This document shows, piece after piece, positions 36,069-46,709 of a DNA stretch of 64,000 nt (its first letter is position 1; every line of letters starts with the position of its first letter). Position numbers and translations under genes: made by a program. Origin of the DNA: Litoribacter populi (GTDB lineage: Bacteria; Bacteroidota; Bacteroidia; Cytophagales; Cyclobacteriaceae); the NCBI RefSeq assembly GCF_007483685.1, contig NZ_VMKN01000002.1:149452-213451 (forward strand). The letters run 5' to 3'. The notes under the pieces were generated by a model. That model was given only the letters and a program-made list of their open reading frames with translations, was not told where the DNA came from and searched no databases.

Positions 36069-36803
36069 ATGAAATACGTGTTGATGTTAGCTTGCCTGAT
36101 GACAATTGTATCTTGTCAGTCGGACAACGAGGAGAAGTTGAGATTATTAAATTCAAAATTTACACCGGGCTGCTATAGCTTTAGCGGTGATGGCAGTACA
36201 ATAGCCTTTGAGATTAAGCAGAACTACTCCAAAGTGGAAGGTAGTTTAAGTTATGATAAGGTCGGAAAGGATAGGAACACTGGTTATTTTGAAGGACAAG
36301 TTGAGGACAATATGCTGATTGGTACATATACCTTTCGCGTAGAAGGTCAAGAGCGTACTCGGCAGGTTGCATTCCAATACGATCAAGGTGAATTGAAGGA
36401 AGGTTTCGGCATACTTAGTCAAGATGGAACCACCTTTAGAAACCCAAAACAACTGGATTATACTTCATCCCCGTCTCTTCGTCGAACAGATTGCTATGCT
36501 CCTGTAATGACTGGTGTTGACGATACTAATGAATTGTATTCTCAAGTTCATTTGGCACTATTTAGCCCAGAGCAAGTTGAAACAAAATTAAAACCAGTAA
36601 ACAAAAAAACCGAAAAGCCAGCTTATTTGATTTTCAACACAGATAATACTAAGGCCGAGATTTTCTTTCCTGGTCAGCATAGAAGTATGGTCTTAAGAAA
36701 AACGCATCAAGGCAATTGGGCAAACGCCCAATACACATTGTCTAGCTTAAAAGGTTATACACTTTATCATAATACCGACCCAATCTACAACAGTTGGGAG
36801 TAG
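36069..36803 (+). CDS. Hypothetical lipoprotein
   Basis: A 244-residue protein with a short lipoprotein signal peptide and lipobox IVSC (Cys16). The mature region begins with a beta-rich segment (GCYSFSGDGSTIAFEIKQ, GYFEGQVEDNMLIGTYTF), as in small lipocalin-like or META-like envelope proteins. The second half has no recognisable motif. It lies just upstream of the tRNA-Val locus and is probably monocistronic. Confidence 0.6.
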   Translation: MKYVLMLACLMTIVSCQSDNEEKLRLLNSKFTPGCYSFSGDGSTIAFEIKQNYSKVEGSLSYDKVGKDRNTGYFEGQVEDNMLIGTYTFRVEGQERTRQVAFQYDQGELKEGFGILSQDGTTFRNPKQLDYTSSPSLRRTDCYAPVMTGVDDTNELYSQVHLALFSPEQVETKLKPVNKKTEKPAYLIFNTDNTKAEIFFPGQHRSMVLRKTHQGNWANAQYTLSSLKGYTLYHNTDPIYNSWE

Positions 36804-36877
36804 GTAAAAATAGCGTTAAATTTTCCAGTTCATTATCAATAACTTAAAAACAAACTTTGAGATTTTCGCTTTTTTAA

Positions 36878-36908
36878 TTTGCAGCAATCAAATTTAAAAC
36901 TACCTTTG
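36878..36908 (+). promoter_or_regulatory. Promoter of the tRNA-Val locus
   Basis: TTTG at 36878-36881 and TACCTTTG at 36901-36908, with a 19-nt spacer. Confidence 0.72.
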
Positions 36909-36910
36909 CA

Positions 36911-36934
36911 ATCCCATTACAACGGTAATGGGAT
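36911..36934 (+). repeat. Perfect hairpin in the tRNA-Val leader
   Basis: ATCCCATTAC and GTAATGGGAT form a 10-bp stem with a 4-nt loop between the promoter and the tRNA. It may be a processing signal or an early pause/attenuation hairpin. Confidence 0.7.
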
Positions 36935-36943
36935 AAAGAAATC

Positions 36944-37021
36944 GGGAGTTTAGCTCAGTTGGTTCAGAGCATCTGCCTTACAAGCAGAGGGTCGGGGGTT
37001 CGAATCCCTCAACTCCCACCA
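36944..37021 (+). tRNA. tRNA-Val (TAC), copy 1, CCA encoded
   Basis: Acceptor GGGAGTT/AACTCCC, D stem GCTC, anticodon arm TCTGC-CTTACAA-GCAGA (anticodon TAC), T arm GGGGG-TTCGAAT-CCCTC. ACCA is encoded at the 3' end. All arms pair well. Confidence 0.94.
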
Positions 37022-37064
37022 TTATACCTTGCATATGGTGAGGTTTTTCAAAATATTATTTCTT

Positions 37065-37143
37065 GGGTGTTTAGCTCAGTTGGTTCAGAGCATCCCGACC
37101 CTACAGGGCGGGAGAGACGGGAGTTTGATTCCGCCAACTCTTA
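37065..37143 (+). pseudogene. Decayed tRNA-Val pseudocopy A with hairpin anticodon arm
   Basis: The 5' half (GGGTGTTTAGCTCAGTTGG and onward) matches tRNA-Val. In place of the 17-nt anticodon arm there is a 21-nt hairpin, TCCCG-A-CCC-TACA-GGG-CGGGA. The T arm and acceptor 3' side are degenerate. It lies between the two intact tRNA-Val genes. Confidence 0.8.
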
Positions 37144-37161
37144 CTAAAAAAAAAATAATAA

Positions 37162-38361
<1,200 letters not shown>

Positions 38362-38372
38362 CATTTTAAGCC

Positions 38373-38864
38373 TCACATGAGGCTTTTTTTGGTTGAAGTA
38401 CCAATCTCCAGCTCCATCTTCACATCACACCTCTCATATTTTCCACACTCTTTAACCGCGCTTACGAAACCAGCCTTTTGATAAAGCTTTAGAGCAGATT
38501 GGAGTTTAGAGCTACTGTATAAAATAATTTTTGCAGCCCCTTTCTCCTTTGCCTTTTCTGTTATTGCCTCCAATAATATCAAGCCTATTCCTTTCCCTTG
38601 ATGAGAGGGAAGCACACCCATTTTTATCACCTCGTAGACCCTTTCCTCACCGGTTTTGACTAATGCCACGGTCCCCACAATCTCACCATTTAATTTGGCA
38701 AACAACACCTCTCCTCCTTTATCCATAATATAGCCTTGAGGATCATCCAGCTGAGCGATGTCAAATGGCTCCAGTGAAAAATACTGCTCCACCCATTCTT
38801 TATTGATACTGGCAAAATAAGGAGCCAGATCAGCAGTGTAATCGACTATTTCCAAGTTTTCCAT
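38373..38864 (-). CDS. GNAT-family N-acetyltransferase
   Basis: A protein of about 163 residues with the GNAT fold. The acetyl-CoA-binding motif is VLPSHQGKGIGLILLE, followed by AAKIILYSSSKLQSALKLYQKAGF, the typical last strand-helix pair. The substrate is unknown. The chosen ATG 38864 lies beyond the terminator at 38887-38912, which overlaps a longer upstream frame. The last nine codons and the stop lie inside the right-hand terminator repeat of the tRNA-Val array, so the C-terminus may have been altered when the array arrived. Confidence 0.82.
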   Translation of the reverse strand: MENLEIVDYTADLAPYFASINKEWVEQYFSLEPFDIAQLDDPQGYIMDKGGEVLFAKLNGEIVGTVALVKTGEERVYEVIKMGVLPSHQGKGIGLILLEAITEKAKEKGAAKIILYSSSKLQSALKLYQKAGFVSAVKECGKYERCDVKMELEIGTSTKKSLM

Positions 38865-38880
38865 ATTCAAATTTAACCAT

Positions 38881-38916
38881 AAAAAAGCTCCCAAATCCAA
38901 AGACTTGGGAGCATTT
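38881..38916 (-). terminator. Terminator of the aldehyde dehydrogenase gene
   Basis: GCTCCCAA (38887-38894) pairs with TTGGGAGC (38905-38912), with a U-tract on the minus strand from the A-run at 38881-38886. Confidence 0.85.
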
Positions 38917-38945
38917 TATTTAAAACGATTAAGGCTGGATTTAGA

Positions 38946-40490
38946 TTAAATGTCAAATTTAATCCCCTGCGCCAATGGCAATTCTGTTGTATAATTAATA
39001 GTATTGGTTTGCCTTCTCATGTAAGCCTTCCAGGCGTCAGATCCGGATTCTCTACCTCCACCGGTTTCTTTTTCACCTCCAAAAGCCCCACCAATTTCAG
39101 CCCCTGAGGTACCGATATTGACATTTGCAATTCCGCAGTCAGAACCGGCTACAGAAAGGAACAATTCTGCTTCACGCATATTGGTAGTCATGATAGCAGA
39201 AGAAAGACCCTGAGGCACTCCATTATGCTTCTGAATCGCTTCTTCCAATTCAGAGTACCTCATGATATAAAGAATCGGTCCAAAAGTTTCATGCTGCACG
39301 ATTTGGAAATGATTTTCTGCCTCGTAAATACATGGCTTCACATAGCAGCCAGACTCATACCCCTCACCTTCCAGCACACCTCCTGCAACGACTTCTTTAC
39401 CTCCTTCGGCTTTCACTTTCTCGATAGCTCCAAGGTAGGCGTCTACAGCATCTTTATCGATCAATGGACCCATATGATTTTTCTCGTCCAGAGGATTCCC
39501 GATAACCAATTTAGTATAAGCGGAAGCAAGTCGATTTTTCACTTCCTCATATACGCTGTCATGAATGATCAACCTTCTTGTCGAAGTACAACGCTGCCCA
39601 CATGTACCCACTGCTCCGAAAAGCGCTCCTCGGATAGCAATGTCCAGATCCGCATTTTTGGTGATTATGATAGCATTGTTTCCACCTAACTCCAAAAGTG
39701 ACCTGCCCAATCTAGAGCCTACTGCCTCACCGACCAATTTACCCATTCGGGTGGAACCTGTGGCTGAAACCAAAGGAACTCTTGGATCGTGAGATAGGTA
39801 TTCGCCAACTTTGTAATCTCCGATTATAATAGATGAAATACCTTCCGGCAAATCATTGGCTTTGAATACCGAGGCTGCAATATGCTGGCAGGCCAGACCT
39901 GAGATTGGAGCTTTTTCAGATGGCTTCCAAACACAAACGTCACCACAAACCCAAGCCAACATGGTGTTCCAAGACCAAACGGCCACCGGGAAATTGAAAG
40001 CCGAAATAATACCCACTATTCCTAATGCATGCCATTGCTCGTACATTCTGTGACCGGGGCGCTCGGAATGCATGGTAAGCCCGTAAAGCTGGCGGGAAAG
40101 GCCTACCGCAAAGTCACAAATGTCAATCATCTCCTGAACTTCACCAAGGCCTTCTTGATATGATTTGCCCATCTCATAAGAAACAAGCTTTCCAAGGTCC
40201 TCTTTTCTTTCTCGAAGTGCATTGCCAATTTGTCTTACAATCTCACCCCGTTGTGGAGCAGGCATTTTTCTCCATATTTTAAAAGCTTCCTCTGCTTTGG
40301 TGATGACTTGTTCATAGCCTTCGCGGCTTGAAACCTGTACTTTGGCAATTACCTCTCCATCCGCTGGGGAAGAGGAGGTGATATATTCTCCATTGGTGTC
40401 AATCCAATCGTTACCGGTGGAAGTACCCAAGTTCTCATCTTTGATCTGAAGCCTTTGCAGAGCTTCCTTTATTCCAAAATTATCTGCCAT
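38946..40490 (-). CDS. Aldehyde dehydrogenase, ALDH7-type
   Basis: A 514-residue NAD-dependent dehydrogenase. The catalytic Cys is C301 in GQRCTSTRR, the general base E267 is in LLELGGNN, and the cofactor region is SATGSTRMG. The sequence style (EMGKS, FNFPVAVWSWN, GGAFGGEKETGGGRESGSD) is that of ALDH7/antiquitin, which oxidises alpha-aminoadipate semialdehyde in lysine breakdown. Substrate assignment is by family only. A -7 box, TAGATTTG, lies 38 bp upstream. Confidence 0.9.
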   Translation of the reverse strand: MADNFGIKEALQRLQIKDENLGTSTGNDWIDTNGEYITSSSPADGEVIAKVQVSSREGYEQVITKAEEAFKIWRKMPAPQRGEIVRQIGNALRERKEDLGKLVSYEMGKSYQEGLGEVQEMIDICDFAVGLSRQLYGLTMHSERPGHRMYEQWHALGIVGIISAFNFPVAVWSWNTMLAWVCGDVCVWKPSEKAPISGLACQHIAASVFKANDLPEGISSIIIGDYKVGEYLSHDPRVPLVSATGSTRMGKLVGEAVGSRLGRSLLELGGNNAIIITKNADLDIAIRGALFGAVGTCGQRCTSTRRLIIHDSVYEEVKNRLASAYTKLVIGNPLDEKNHMGPLIDKDAVDAYLGAIEKVKAEGGKEVVAGGVLEGEGYESGCYVKPCIYEAENHFQIVQHETFGPILYIMRYSELEEAIQKHNGVPQGLSSAIMTTNMREAELFLSVAGSDCGIANVNIGTSGAEIGGAFGGEKETGGGRESGSDAWKAYMRRQTNTINYTTELPLAQGIKFDI

Positions 40491-40527
40491 GAATTTAAGA
40501 TTACAATTTTATCAAATAGTACTATTT

Positions 40528-40535
40528 CAAATCTA
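40528..40535 (-). promoter_or_regulatory. Promoter -7 box for the ALDH gene
   Basis: The minus strand reads TAGATTTG, 38 bp upstream of ATG 40490. Confidence 0.5.
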
Positions 40536-40619
40536 CTACATTACACCTCCACGCCCAAGGAACCTCAGCAAAAAAACACCTTATCTGCCTAACCCGTCTT
40601 TCGAAAAAGAACAGCTCAC

Positions 40620-40650
40620 AAAAAAGGCCGCCCAAAATGGACGGCCCTTT
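40620..40650 (-). terminator. Terminator of the HtrA protease gene
   Basis: AAGGCCG/CGGCCCTT stem with one internal mismatch, three further pairs and a 3-nt loop, followed by a U-tract on the minus strand. Confidence 0.8.
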
Positions 40651-40686
40651 CATCTAACATAAACCAACTAAACACTACCAATAATT

Positions 40687-42186
40687 TTATTTATCCAATT
40701 CGACTTCGAAGTATGCCTGCTGCCCGCTTGAGTAAACACCTAGGATCATTACCTCTTCGCCTTTGTTTTTCTTTAATACTTCAATCAAATGCTCGGCATT
40801 TTTTATTTTCGTTCTACCGATTTGAGTAATCACGAATCCTTCTCTAACACCGGTTTCTTTCCATTTGTCATTGTTCAAAGATGTAATCACCGCACCGCCA
40901 TCAATGTTCAAACGGTCTTTGATATTACCTCTTACATCCTCAAAACCTACACTCTCAAATTCTGTGGTCTTTGGTACCTCACGCTTAACTATTTTTGTGT
41001 CGCCGCTAAAGTTTTTAAGAGTCGCCTTTGTAGTCTCTTCCTTGCCATCACGGATATATTTGATCTCTACCTTATCCCCAGGCCGCTTTCTTGCCACCAT
41101 TTCTTGAAGCTTGGAAGTAGTATAAGTAGTTACACCATCTACTCCAATAATTACGTCTCCGGATTTCAATCCTGCTTCGGCTCCACCGCTTCCTTCATTG
41201 ACCTCTATCACGTAAACACCGCGGTTTTCTTTGATCTCTTTTCCAAGGTATTCGGCCAACTCAGGGCTGACATCATTAATCTGCACTCCTAATAAACCCC
41301 TCTGCACTGTTCCGTATTCAAGTAAGTCATCCATTACTTTCTGAACGATGGAACTTGGAACTGCAAAAGAATATCCGCTAAACCCTCCTGTACGTGAGGC
41401 GATGGCTGTATTGATCCCAATGATTTCTCCAGCGAGATTTACAAGCGGTCCGCCTGAGTTACCTGGATTCACCGCAGCATCTGTCTGAATAAATGCTTCT
41501 ACCTGCAAATTGTTTTCATCGCGAAGAATTCTAATGTTTCTAGCCTTTGCACTGATGATACCCGCGGTCACCGTAGAGGTCAAATCCATCGGATTACCCA
41601 CAGCCAAAACCCACTCTCCTACTTTTGCCACGTCTGAATCACCAAACCTAATAAAAGGCAAACCGGTATCTTCAATTTTCAACAATGCCAAGTCAGTTGT
41701 TGGATCGGTCCCGATCACTTTGGCAGTATACCTTCTGTTGTCCTCAAGAGTTACTTCAACTCTATTAGCGTTCTCGATTACGTGATTGTTTGTAACGATA
41801 TAACCATCCTGGGAAATTATAGCACCAGAGCCTGAGCTTCTAGCTTCCCTACTAGGTCCTTCACGAGGCTCGGGGGATTTGAACCCAAAGAACTCTTCAA
41901 ACGGACTAAATCCTCGGCCCTGCTGCCCCACTGTCACCGTGCTCCTAACGTGTACTACAGCAGGAGTAACCATTTCGGCCGAAGCCACGAAGTTAATACC
42001 ATCGGGAACATTGAAGCGTTCATCGCTTAGCCAGTTGACCAAGCTGGTATTGTTATCGTTATTGAAATTTGTAGTCGCGGGCTGTTGATTGGCAAAATAG
42101 CTGGCTCCAGCTAAAGCCACAATACCACCTATCAAGGATGCCAACACTATCCCAAGAAAAAACTGGCTTCTATTCATATTATTCAA
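40687..42186 (-). CDS. Do/DegQ-family periplasmic serine protease (HtrA)
   Basis: A 499-residue envelope protease-chaperone with one N-terminal membrane helix (about residues 10-30). The trypsin-like domain has the triad H135 (NNHVI), D165 (TDLALL) and S244 (GNSGG). Two PDZ domains follow (about 305-395 and 410-495). It degrades or refolds damaged periplasmic proteins. The neighbouring Hsp20 gene is also minus strand but separated by a terminator. Confidence 0.93.
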   Translation of the reverse strand: MNNMNRSQFFLGIVLASLIGGIVALAGASYFANQQPATTNFNNDNNTSLVNWLSDERFNVPDGINFVASAEMVTPAVVHVRSTVTVGQQGRGFSPFEEFFGFKSPEPREGPSREARSSGSGAIISQDGYIVTNNHVIENANRVEVTLEDNRRYTAKVIGTDPTTDLALLKIEDTGLPFIRFGDSDVAKVGEWVLAVGNPMDLTSTVTAGIISAKARNIRILRDENNLQVEAFIQTDAAVNPGNSGGPLVNLAGEIIGINTAIASRTGGFSGYSFAVPSSIVQKVMDDLLEYGTVQRGLLGVQINDVSPELAEYLGKEIKENRGVYVIEVNEGSGGAEAGLKSGDVIIGVDGVTTYTTSKLQEMVARKRPGDKVEIKYIRDGKEETTKATLKNFSGDTKIVKREVPKTTEFESVGFEDVRGNIKDRLNIDGGAVITSLNNDKWKETGVREGFVITQIGRTKIKNAEHLIEVLKKNKGEEVMILGVYSSGQQAYFEVELDK

Positions 42187-42326
42187 ATTTTTACTTTCTT
42201 TTACTTCAATACACGAAATTTACAGGATTGGGTTCCTATTGGTCAAGTACTACAACTAGTATTTAACACCATTTAACCCACATTTGGGTTTGTTAGCATT
42301 CTTCTATATACTTAACCAAAAAACAA

Positions 42327-42347
42327 TAAGTGGGTTTTGCCCACTTA
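42327..42347 (-). terminator. Terminator of the Hsp20 gene
   Basis: TAAGTGGG and CCCACTTA form an 8-bp stem with a 5-nt loop. The A-rich sequence to its left supplies a U-tract on the minus strand. Confidence 0.8.
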
Positions 42348-42350
42348 CCG

Positions 42351-42779
42351 TTATTTTACTTCTATTTTATATTTCTTGGTTGCCATTTCTGATTTAGGGA
42401 GGGTCAGCTTTAGCAGACCATCCTCATAAATAGCGGATATCTTCTCTTGGTGGACATCATCAGGTAAGAAAAAAGATCTGGTAAAACTTCCGTATTGGGT
42501 TTCTATGGTATGGAAGTTTTTACCCTCTTTATTTTCCTCGATCTTTCTTTCTCCAGAAATAGTCAACTTGCCATCAACTAGTTCAATATGAAAATCTTTT
42601 TTCTTTAAGCCTGGTACGGCCACTTGGATTTGATATTGGCTTGCCTCTTCAGAGGCATCCACGGCAGGGGAAAATTGCTTTAAAGTACTTCCCACATTTT
42701 CATTGAAGAATTTATCCAAAAGCCCACTGAAGGTGCTTGGATAATTCTGCTCCAACTGGTTGTATTTCATTAGAGTCAT
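42351..42779 (-). CDS. Hsp20/alpha-crystallin small heat shock protein
   Basis: A 142-residue ATP-independent chaperone with an alpha-crystallin domain at about residues 42-135 (YQIQVAVPGLKKKDFHIEL, KLTISGERK, SFTRSFFLPDDVHQEKI, DGLLKLTLPK). The N-terminal arm contains LLDKFFNE. An alternative start is the Met three codons in (42770). No CIRCE or other heat-shock operator was recognised upstream. Confidence 0.9.
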   Translation of the reverse strand: MTLMKYNQLEQNYPSTFSGLLDKFFNENVGSTLKQFSPAVDASEEASQYQIQVAVPGLKKKDFHIELVDGKLTISGERKIEENKEGKNFHTIETQYGSFTRSFFLPDDVHQEKISAIYEDGLLKLTLPKSEMATKKYKIEVK

Positions 42780-43027
42780 AACGGTTAATATTTTGGTTAA
42801 TGAATAATTCCTTATATCACCTTACACCTATACAAATTTGTACCATTTAAATTATTGACTGATTTTAACGACACTTTGACTAGCATTTCAATATATTATT
42901 CTTATTTTAAGAAAAAATGTCAGTAATCATTATCAAGAACTGACAATTTATCGGAATGCTAATTGCTGCATGTATATCAATGCGGCCTCACTTAAAGGGT
43001 GGCCCTTTACCCCATGCCTATTAATCT

Positions 43028-45493
43028 ATGAAAAGGTTTTTGTTCACAGCGTTATCTTTGATCGCTTTCCTTCAGCCTTACTTGAGTCTTTCCCAAGAGC
43101 CCGCGGTGGCTGACACATTTCTAACGGCTACGGACACAGCTAAGACGGTTGAGAAAAAATCAATTTCCTTGGAGGAACTGATAAGAAAAAATGAAACATA
43201 TACGATCTCTCTCAACCATATCAATGCGGGGCTATCTCGAAAACTTGACACTCTAACCCTATATGAAGAACTCCCCCATATCGAGCAGGTGATCGAAACC
43301 GTAGGGGAAAGGCTCCAATATAGAGAGTCTTCCTTGAATCTTCGGTATCTAGGAGCCATAGAAAATCTGGTACAAAATTTTAAAACTCAAGTCGAATCAT
43401 GGCAACAGACCATCACGGAAAGAAACCAAGATCTTAACAGTATTGGTGAAGAAATTCTTTCTATCCAAGAGGATGAGGATCTCAGGTTTGCTCTTCGAGA
43501 CACCTCCCTGCTCCCCGAATACCAAAAACAAGCACACCTACTTCGAGAAAGGCTTAGCAAAGCAGATAGCTCATATCATGCCCAACGGCTTAAACTAGCG
43601 CGTGCGCAAAGCAGAGTTTCCTCCACCATAATCACTTTAAATGATTTTGACGAAGAGATAGACGAACGACAGAGACAGCTTGAAAGAAGGCTTTTTGCAA
43701 AAGAAAATAATTTTATCTGGGAGAGCGCCGAGCAAGTGGAGCAGAAAAGAATCCCCAGATTAATGAAGGAGTCGATTGCCCTTAACGAGTTAATACTTTC
43801 CAGATACATGCGTGAAAACCTAGATCGGCATGTGATCATCAGCATATTTGCTTTGGGCTGTTTTATTTGGTTTAGCATTTTGCTGAGAAGAATCAAACGG
43901 GAAAAAGATTTTGCGGCCATTATATTAGAAAGGGTATCATTCATTCCAACCAGCCCCGCACTTAGTACGCTTTTAGCAATCCTGCCATTGACTCCATTTT
44001 TTTATCTCAATCCGCCAACGGTATTTGTTCAGCTAATCTTGACCTTGACAGCAGCCGTTGCAACTGTGCTAATTAATAAGTCACTGGACAAGAAGGCCTA
44101 CTATTTCTGGATAGGCATTCTTGCTATTTTCCTGTGCTATTCTTTAAGCAATTTATATGTGGAAATAGCATTTAAGGAAAGGTGGTTTTTGTTATTGCTC
44201 AACCTTGCAGGTATTTCTTTGGCTTATCTAGCCATTAGAGTATTGGAATCGCAGCCTGAGAAATACCCTAAATACATCAACTTTTTCATATACCTGTATT
44301 TCGGCATGCAGGTGATCTCTTTTTTCGCTAACATTCTGGGTCGCTATAGCTTATCAAAGATGCTGGGGGTTGCCTCCACAAATAGTTTGGTTCAGGCCAT
44401 TACTCTATATGCTTTCGTCACTATTATTTTGGAGGCTATATACCTCCAATTAGAGTTGGGGAAAAATAACCAAAAAGAGTTTGCTTCTTATTTTGATTTC
44501 AAAAGCATACGCAAAAGACTAAAAAACTTCCTTATTGGCATAGCCACCGTCATTTGGGTGTACTATTTCACAAGCAATCTTAATGTTTATGAATATCTTT
44601 CCCTACAACTTGGTGAGATTCTCACCTTCGAAAGGCATTTTGGCTCCTTTAATTTCACCTTAGGAAGCATCCTGGTATTCATTGCTTTAATATGGGCCTC
44701 CTCCGTGCTTGCTCGAAATATTGCATATTTTGCAGAAATGAAGGATGAGGCAAAAGCTAGTTCCAGGACCCAGAGATTAGGCTCGTCCATTTTATTGATC
44801 CGGCTGGGTGTTTTGACAGCCGGCTTTTTACTTGCCATCACAGCTTCTGGAATCTCTTTGGAAAAAGCGGCTATTGTATTGGGTGCACTCAGTGTGGGTA
44901 TAGGTTTCGGTTTACAAACCATTGTAAACAACCTCGTCAGTGGTGTCATCTTGGCTTTCGAGCGTCCTATTCAGATTGGGGACATGATTGAGATCGGCAA
45001 TCGAGGCGGCACGGTCAAAGAAATAGGTATTCGGGCAAGCAAGATCAAAGCCTACGACGGCTCCGAGGTTATTATCCCAAACGGTGACCTCCTTTCTGAA
45101 CATTTGATCAATTGGACCTTGTCAGATAAAACACGTCGAGTGGAGTTGTTTATTGGAGTAGCTTATGGTTCTGACGCTGATAAGGTCACCAATATATTGG
45201 AAAATGTAATGGATCACGATGGGATATTAACCATTCCACAGCCTGCTGTATACTTACAGACCTTTGCTGATAGTGCGGTGGAATTCAGGATGCTGTTTTG
45301 GGTAGCTGACATTAGCACATGGATTAGCATCCGTAGCCAGATTATGACAGCCATTTATAAAGCATTTAAGGAGCATGAAATTGAAATCCCTTTTCCCCAA
45401 AGGGACCTACACATAAAGTCTTACCCTAAAGAAGGTTTTTTGCGTAAAGAGTTAGTAAGAGGTAATCCAATGGAAGGCAAAAAAGATGGTTGA
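43028..45493 (+). CDS. Large mechanosensitive channel (MscS superfamily)
   Basis: An 821-residue protein with a signal peptide (residues 1-22), a periplasmic coiled-coil region of about 220 residues rich in Glu/Arg/Gln, about ten membrane helices from residue 270 to 620, and a C-terminal MscS core (GIGFGLQTIVNNLVSGVILAFERPIQIGDMIE read in parts, then IIPNGDLLSEHLINWTLSD). The layout matches MscK/YbdG-like large channels that respond to membrane tension. It overlaps the phosphatase gene by 8 bp. Confidence 0.9.
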   Translation: MKRFLFTALSLIAFLQPYLSLSQEPAVADTFLTATDTAKTVEKKSISLEELIRKNETYTISLNHINAGLSRKLDTLTLYEELPHIEQVIETVGERLQYRESSLNLRYLGAIENLVQNFKTQVESWQQTITERNQDLNSIGEEILSIQEDEDLRFALRDTSLLPEYQKQAHLLRERLSKADSSYHAQRLKLARAQSRVSSTIITLNDFDEEIDERQRQLERRLFAKENNFIWESAEQVEQKRIPRLMKESIALNELILSRYMRENLDRHVIISIFALGCFIWFSILLRRIKREKDFAAIILERVSFIPTSPALSTLLAILPLTPFFYLNPPTVFVQLILTLTAAVATVLINKSLDKKAYYFWIGILAIFLCYSLSNLYVEIAFKERWFLLLLNLAGISLAYLAIRVLESQPEKYPKYINFFIYLYFGMQVISFFANILGRYSLSKMLGVASTNSLVQAITLYAFVTIILEAIYLQLELGKNNQKEFASYFDFKSIRKRLKNFLIGIATVIWVYYFTSNLNVYEYLSLQLGEILTFERHFGSFNFTLGSILVFIALIWASSVLARNIAYFAEMKDEAKASSRTQRLGSSILLIRLGVLTAGFLLAITASGISLEKAAIVLGALSVGIGFGLQTIVNNLVSGVILAFERPIQIGDMIEIGNRGGTVKEIGIRASKIKAYDGSEVIIPNGDLLSEHLINWTLSDKTRRVELFIGVAYGSDADKVTNILENVMDHDGILTIPQPAVYLQTFADSAVEFRMLFWVADISTWISIRSQIMTAIYKAFKEHEIEIPFPQRDLHIKSYPKEGFLRKELVRGNPMEGKKDG

Positions 45494-46151
45494 AAAGTAT
45501 TTTATAATTGGAGACATTCACGGCTGTTTTTTCACCTTTGAGGAACTTATATCACATTGGGATAGGGAAAATGAAATCCTCATTCAGGTGGGAGACCTTA
45601 TTGACCGGGGAGCTCATTCTCCAAAAGTTATTTCATATTGCAGGCAATTGGCCAGAACTTTTCCTGATTGCACCCATTTCCTTAAGGGTAACCATGAGCA
45701 GATGATGCTTAATTTTTTCAGCGAAAAAAACAGTAATTGGCTTTACAATGGGGGAACAGATACCTTCAGGCAATTTGAAGAGACTCAACAAGATCTCGAG
45801 GTGGTGTTGCAATGGATTGAATTATTACCGCTGTATTTTGAATCAGACAGCATAATAGTCTCTCATGCCGGAATCACTGATCACCCGGAATACCTCAATC
45901 CAAACCATCCATCAGGCATATTATGGAACAGGGGAAAACTAAAACCTTTGGGAAAAACTCAAATCATTGGACACACGCCACTTTCTACCGGAAAACCAGC
46001 ATTCAACCCTTATTCTCAGGCTTGGAACATTGACACTGGTGCCTATAAAGGAATTTGTCTCACAGGAATAAAGTTGGACGCCAACGGGTCTTTTTTGGAA
46101 AAAATCAGCATCCCCACCAAAGAGCAAGACCTAAATGACCTTAATTATTGA
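45486..46151 (+). CDS. PPP-family serine/threonine phosphatase-like metallophosphoesterase
   Basis: A 221-residue metallophosphoesterase. The metal-binding motifs are GDIHGC (residues 9-14), GDLIDRG (37-43) and GNHEQ (68-72), with downstream His in SHAG and IGHTP. It resembles bacterial PrpA/PrpB protein phosphatases and ApaH-like dinucleotide hydrolases; sequence alone does not separate these. An 8-bp overlap with the upstream channel gene suggests coupled expression. Confidence 0.87.
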   Translation: MVEKYFIIGDIHGCFFTFEELISHWDRENEILIQVGDLIDRGAHSPKVISYCRQLARTFPDCTHFLKGNHEQMMLNFFSEKNSNWLYNGGTDTFRQFEETQQDLEVVLQWIELLPLYFESDSIIVSHAGITDHPEYLNPNHPSGILWNRGKLKPLGKTQIIGHTPLSTGKPAFNPYSQAWNIDTGAYKGICLTGIKLDANGSFLEKISIPTKEQDLNDLNY

Positions 46152-46154
46152 TAG

Positions 46155-46502
46155 TTATATGCTAGGTTTTCGGCCCTCAATAAAATTCATCGCAGCCTCA
46201 AAACTGAGATCCACCACCCTCAACCCCGAGGCATCGTCAATTATCAAATCCATATCGAGACAGTCCTCCAAAGGCTCAACTGCCAAAATGAAATCATCAT
46301 TGAGAAATGTGTGGTTATCATGCCTATAAAACATGATGAAATGACCGATATCAAGCAATAATAGCTGAAGGAATTGAGCGGCTTGGGTTTCATCTGGGAG
46401 TTCTGGACTCACCATGATCTTTCCACCCGACCTTCTTTCCAATGTAACAAAACAAGTAGAGTTCATAACATATAACCAGGGTAAATAAGTAATAGAAGAC
46501 AT
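46155..46502 (-). CDS. Hypothetical protein
   Basis: A 115-residue protein with no signal peptide and no recognised motif. Its composition is balanced, with a central segment QAAQFLQLLLLDIGHFIMFY that is hydrophobic but too polar at its edges to be a clear membrane helix, and an acidic second half (VEPLEDCLDMDLIIDDAS). It converges with the phosphatase gene, 3 bp apart, and is bordered on the other side by the tRNA-Asn module. Confidence 0.55.
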   Translation of the reverse strand: MSSITYLPWLYVMNSTCFVTLERRSGGKIMVSPELPDETQAAQFLQLLLLDIGHFIMFYRHDNHTFLNDDFILAVEPLEDCLDMDLIIDDASGLRVVDLSFEAAMNFIEGRKPSI

Positions 46503-46709
46503 TTCCTTTTTAATACAATCAAGAAACGATGATCTGAATACCTTATTTTGAAAAGAGTACTTTTTAAAAAAAATTACTTTATTGCAGAGAGTAACAAAAA
46601 TATTTTAAAAGCTTGACTTGAAGTTTTTGACCAGCGCTCCATCTCGCCATTGCGGGCTCACTAACTCAAATTCCAAAATTCCACAACCAGTAAATAAAAC
46701 CGGTAACCA

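Noticed and set aside
35905-36156. Minus-strand 83-residue ORF
   Set aside because: It overlaps the signal peptide of a better-supported lipoprotein gene and has low-complexity Lys-rich composition.
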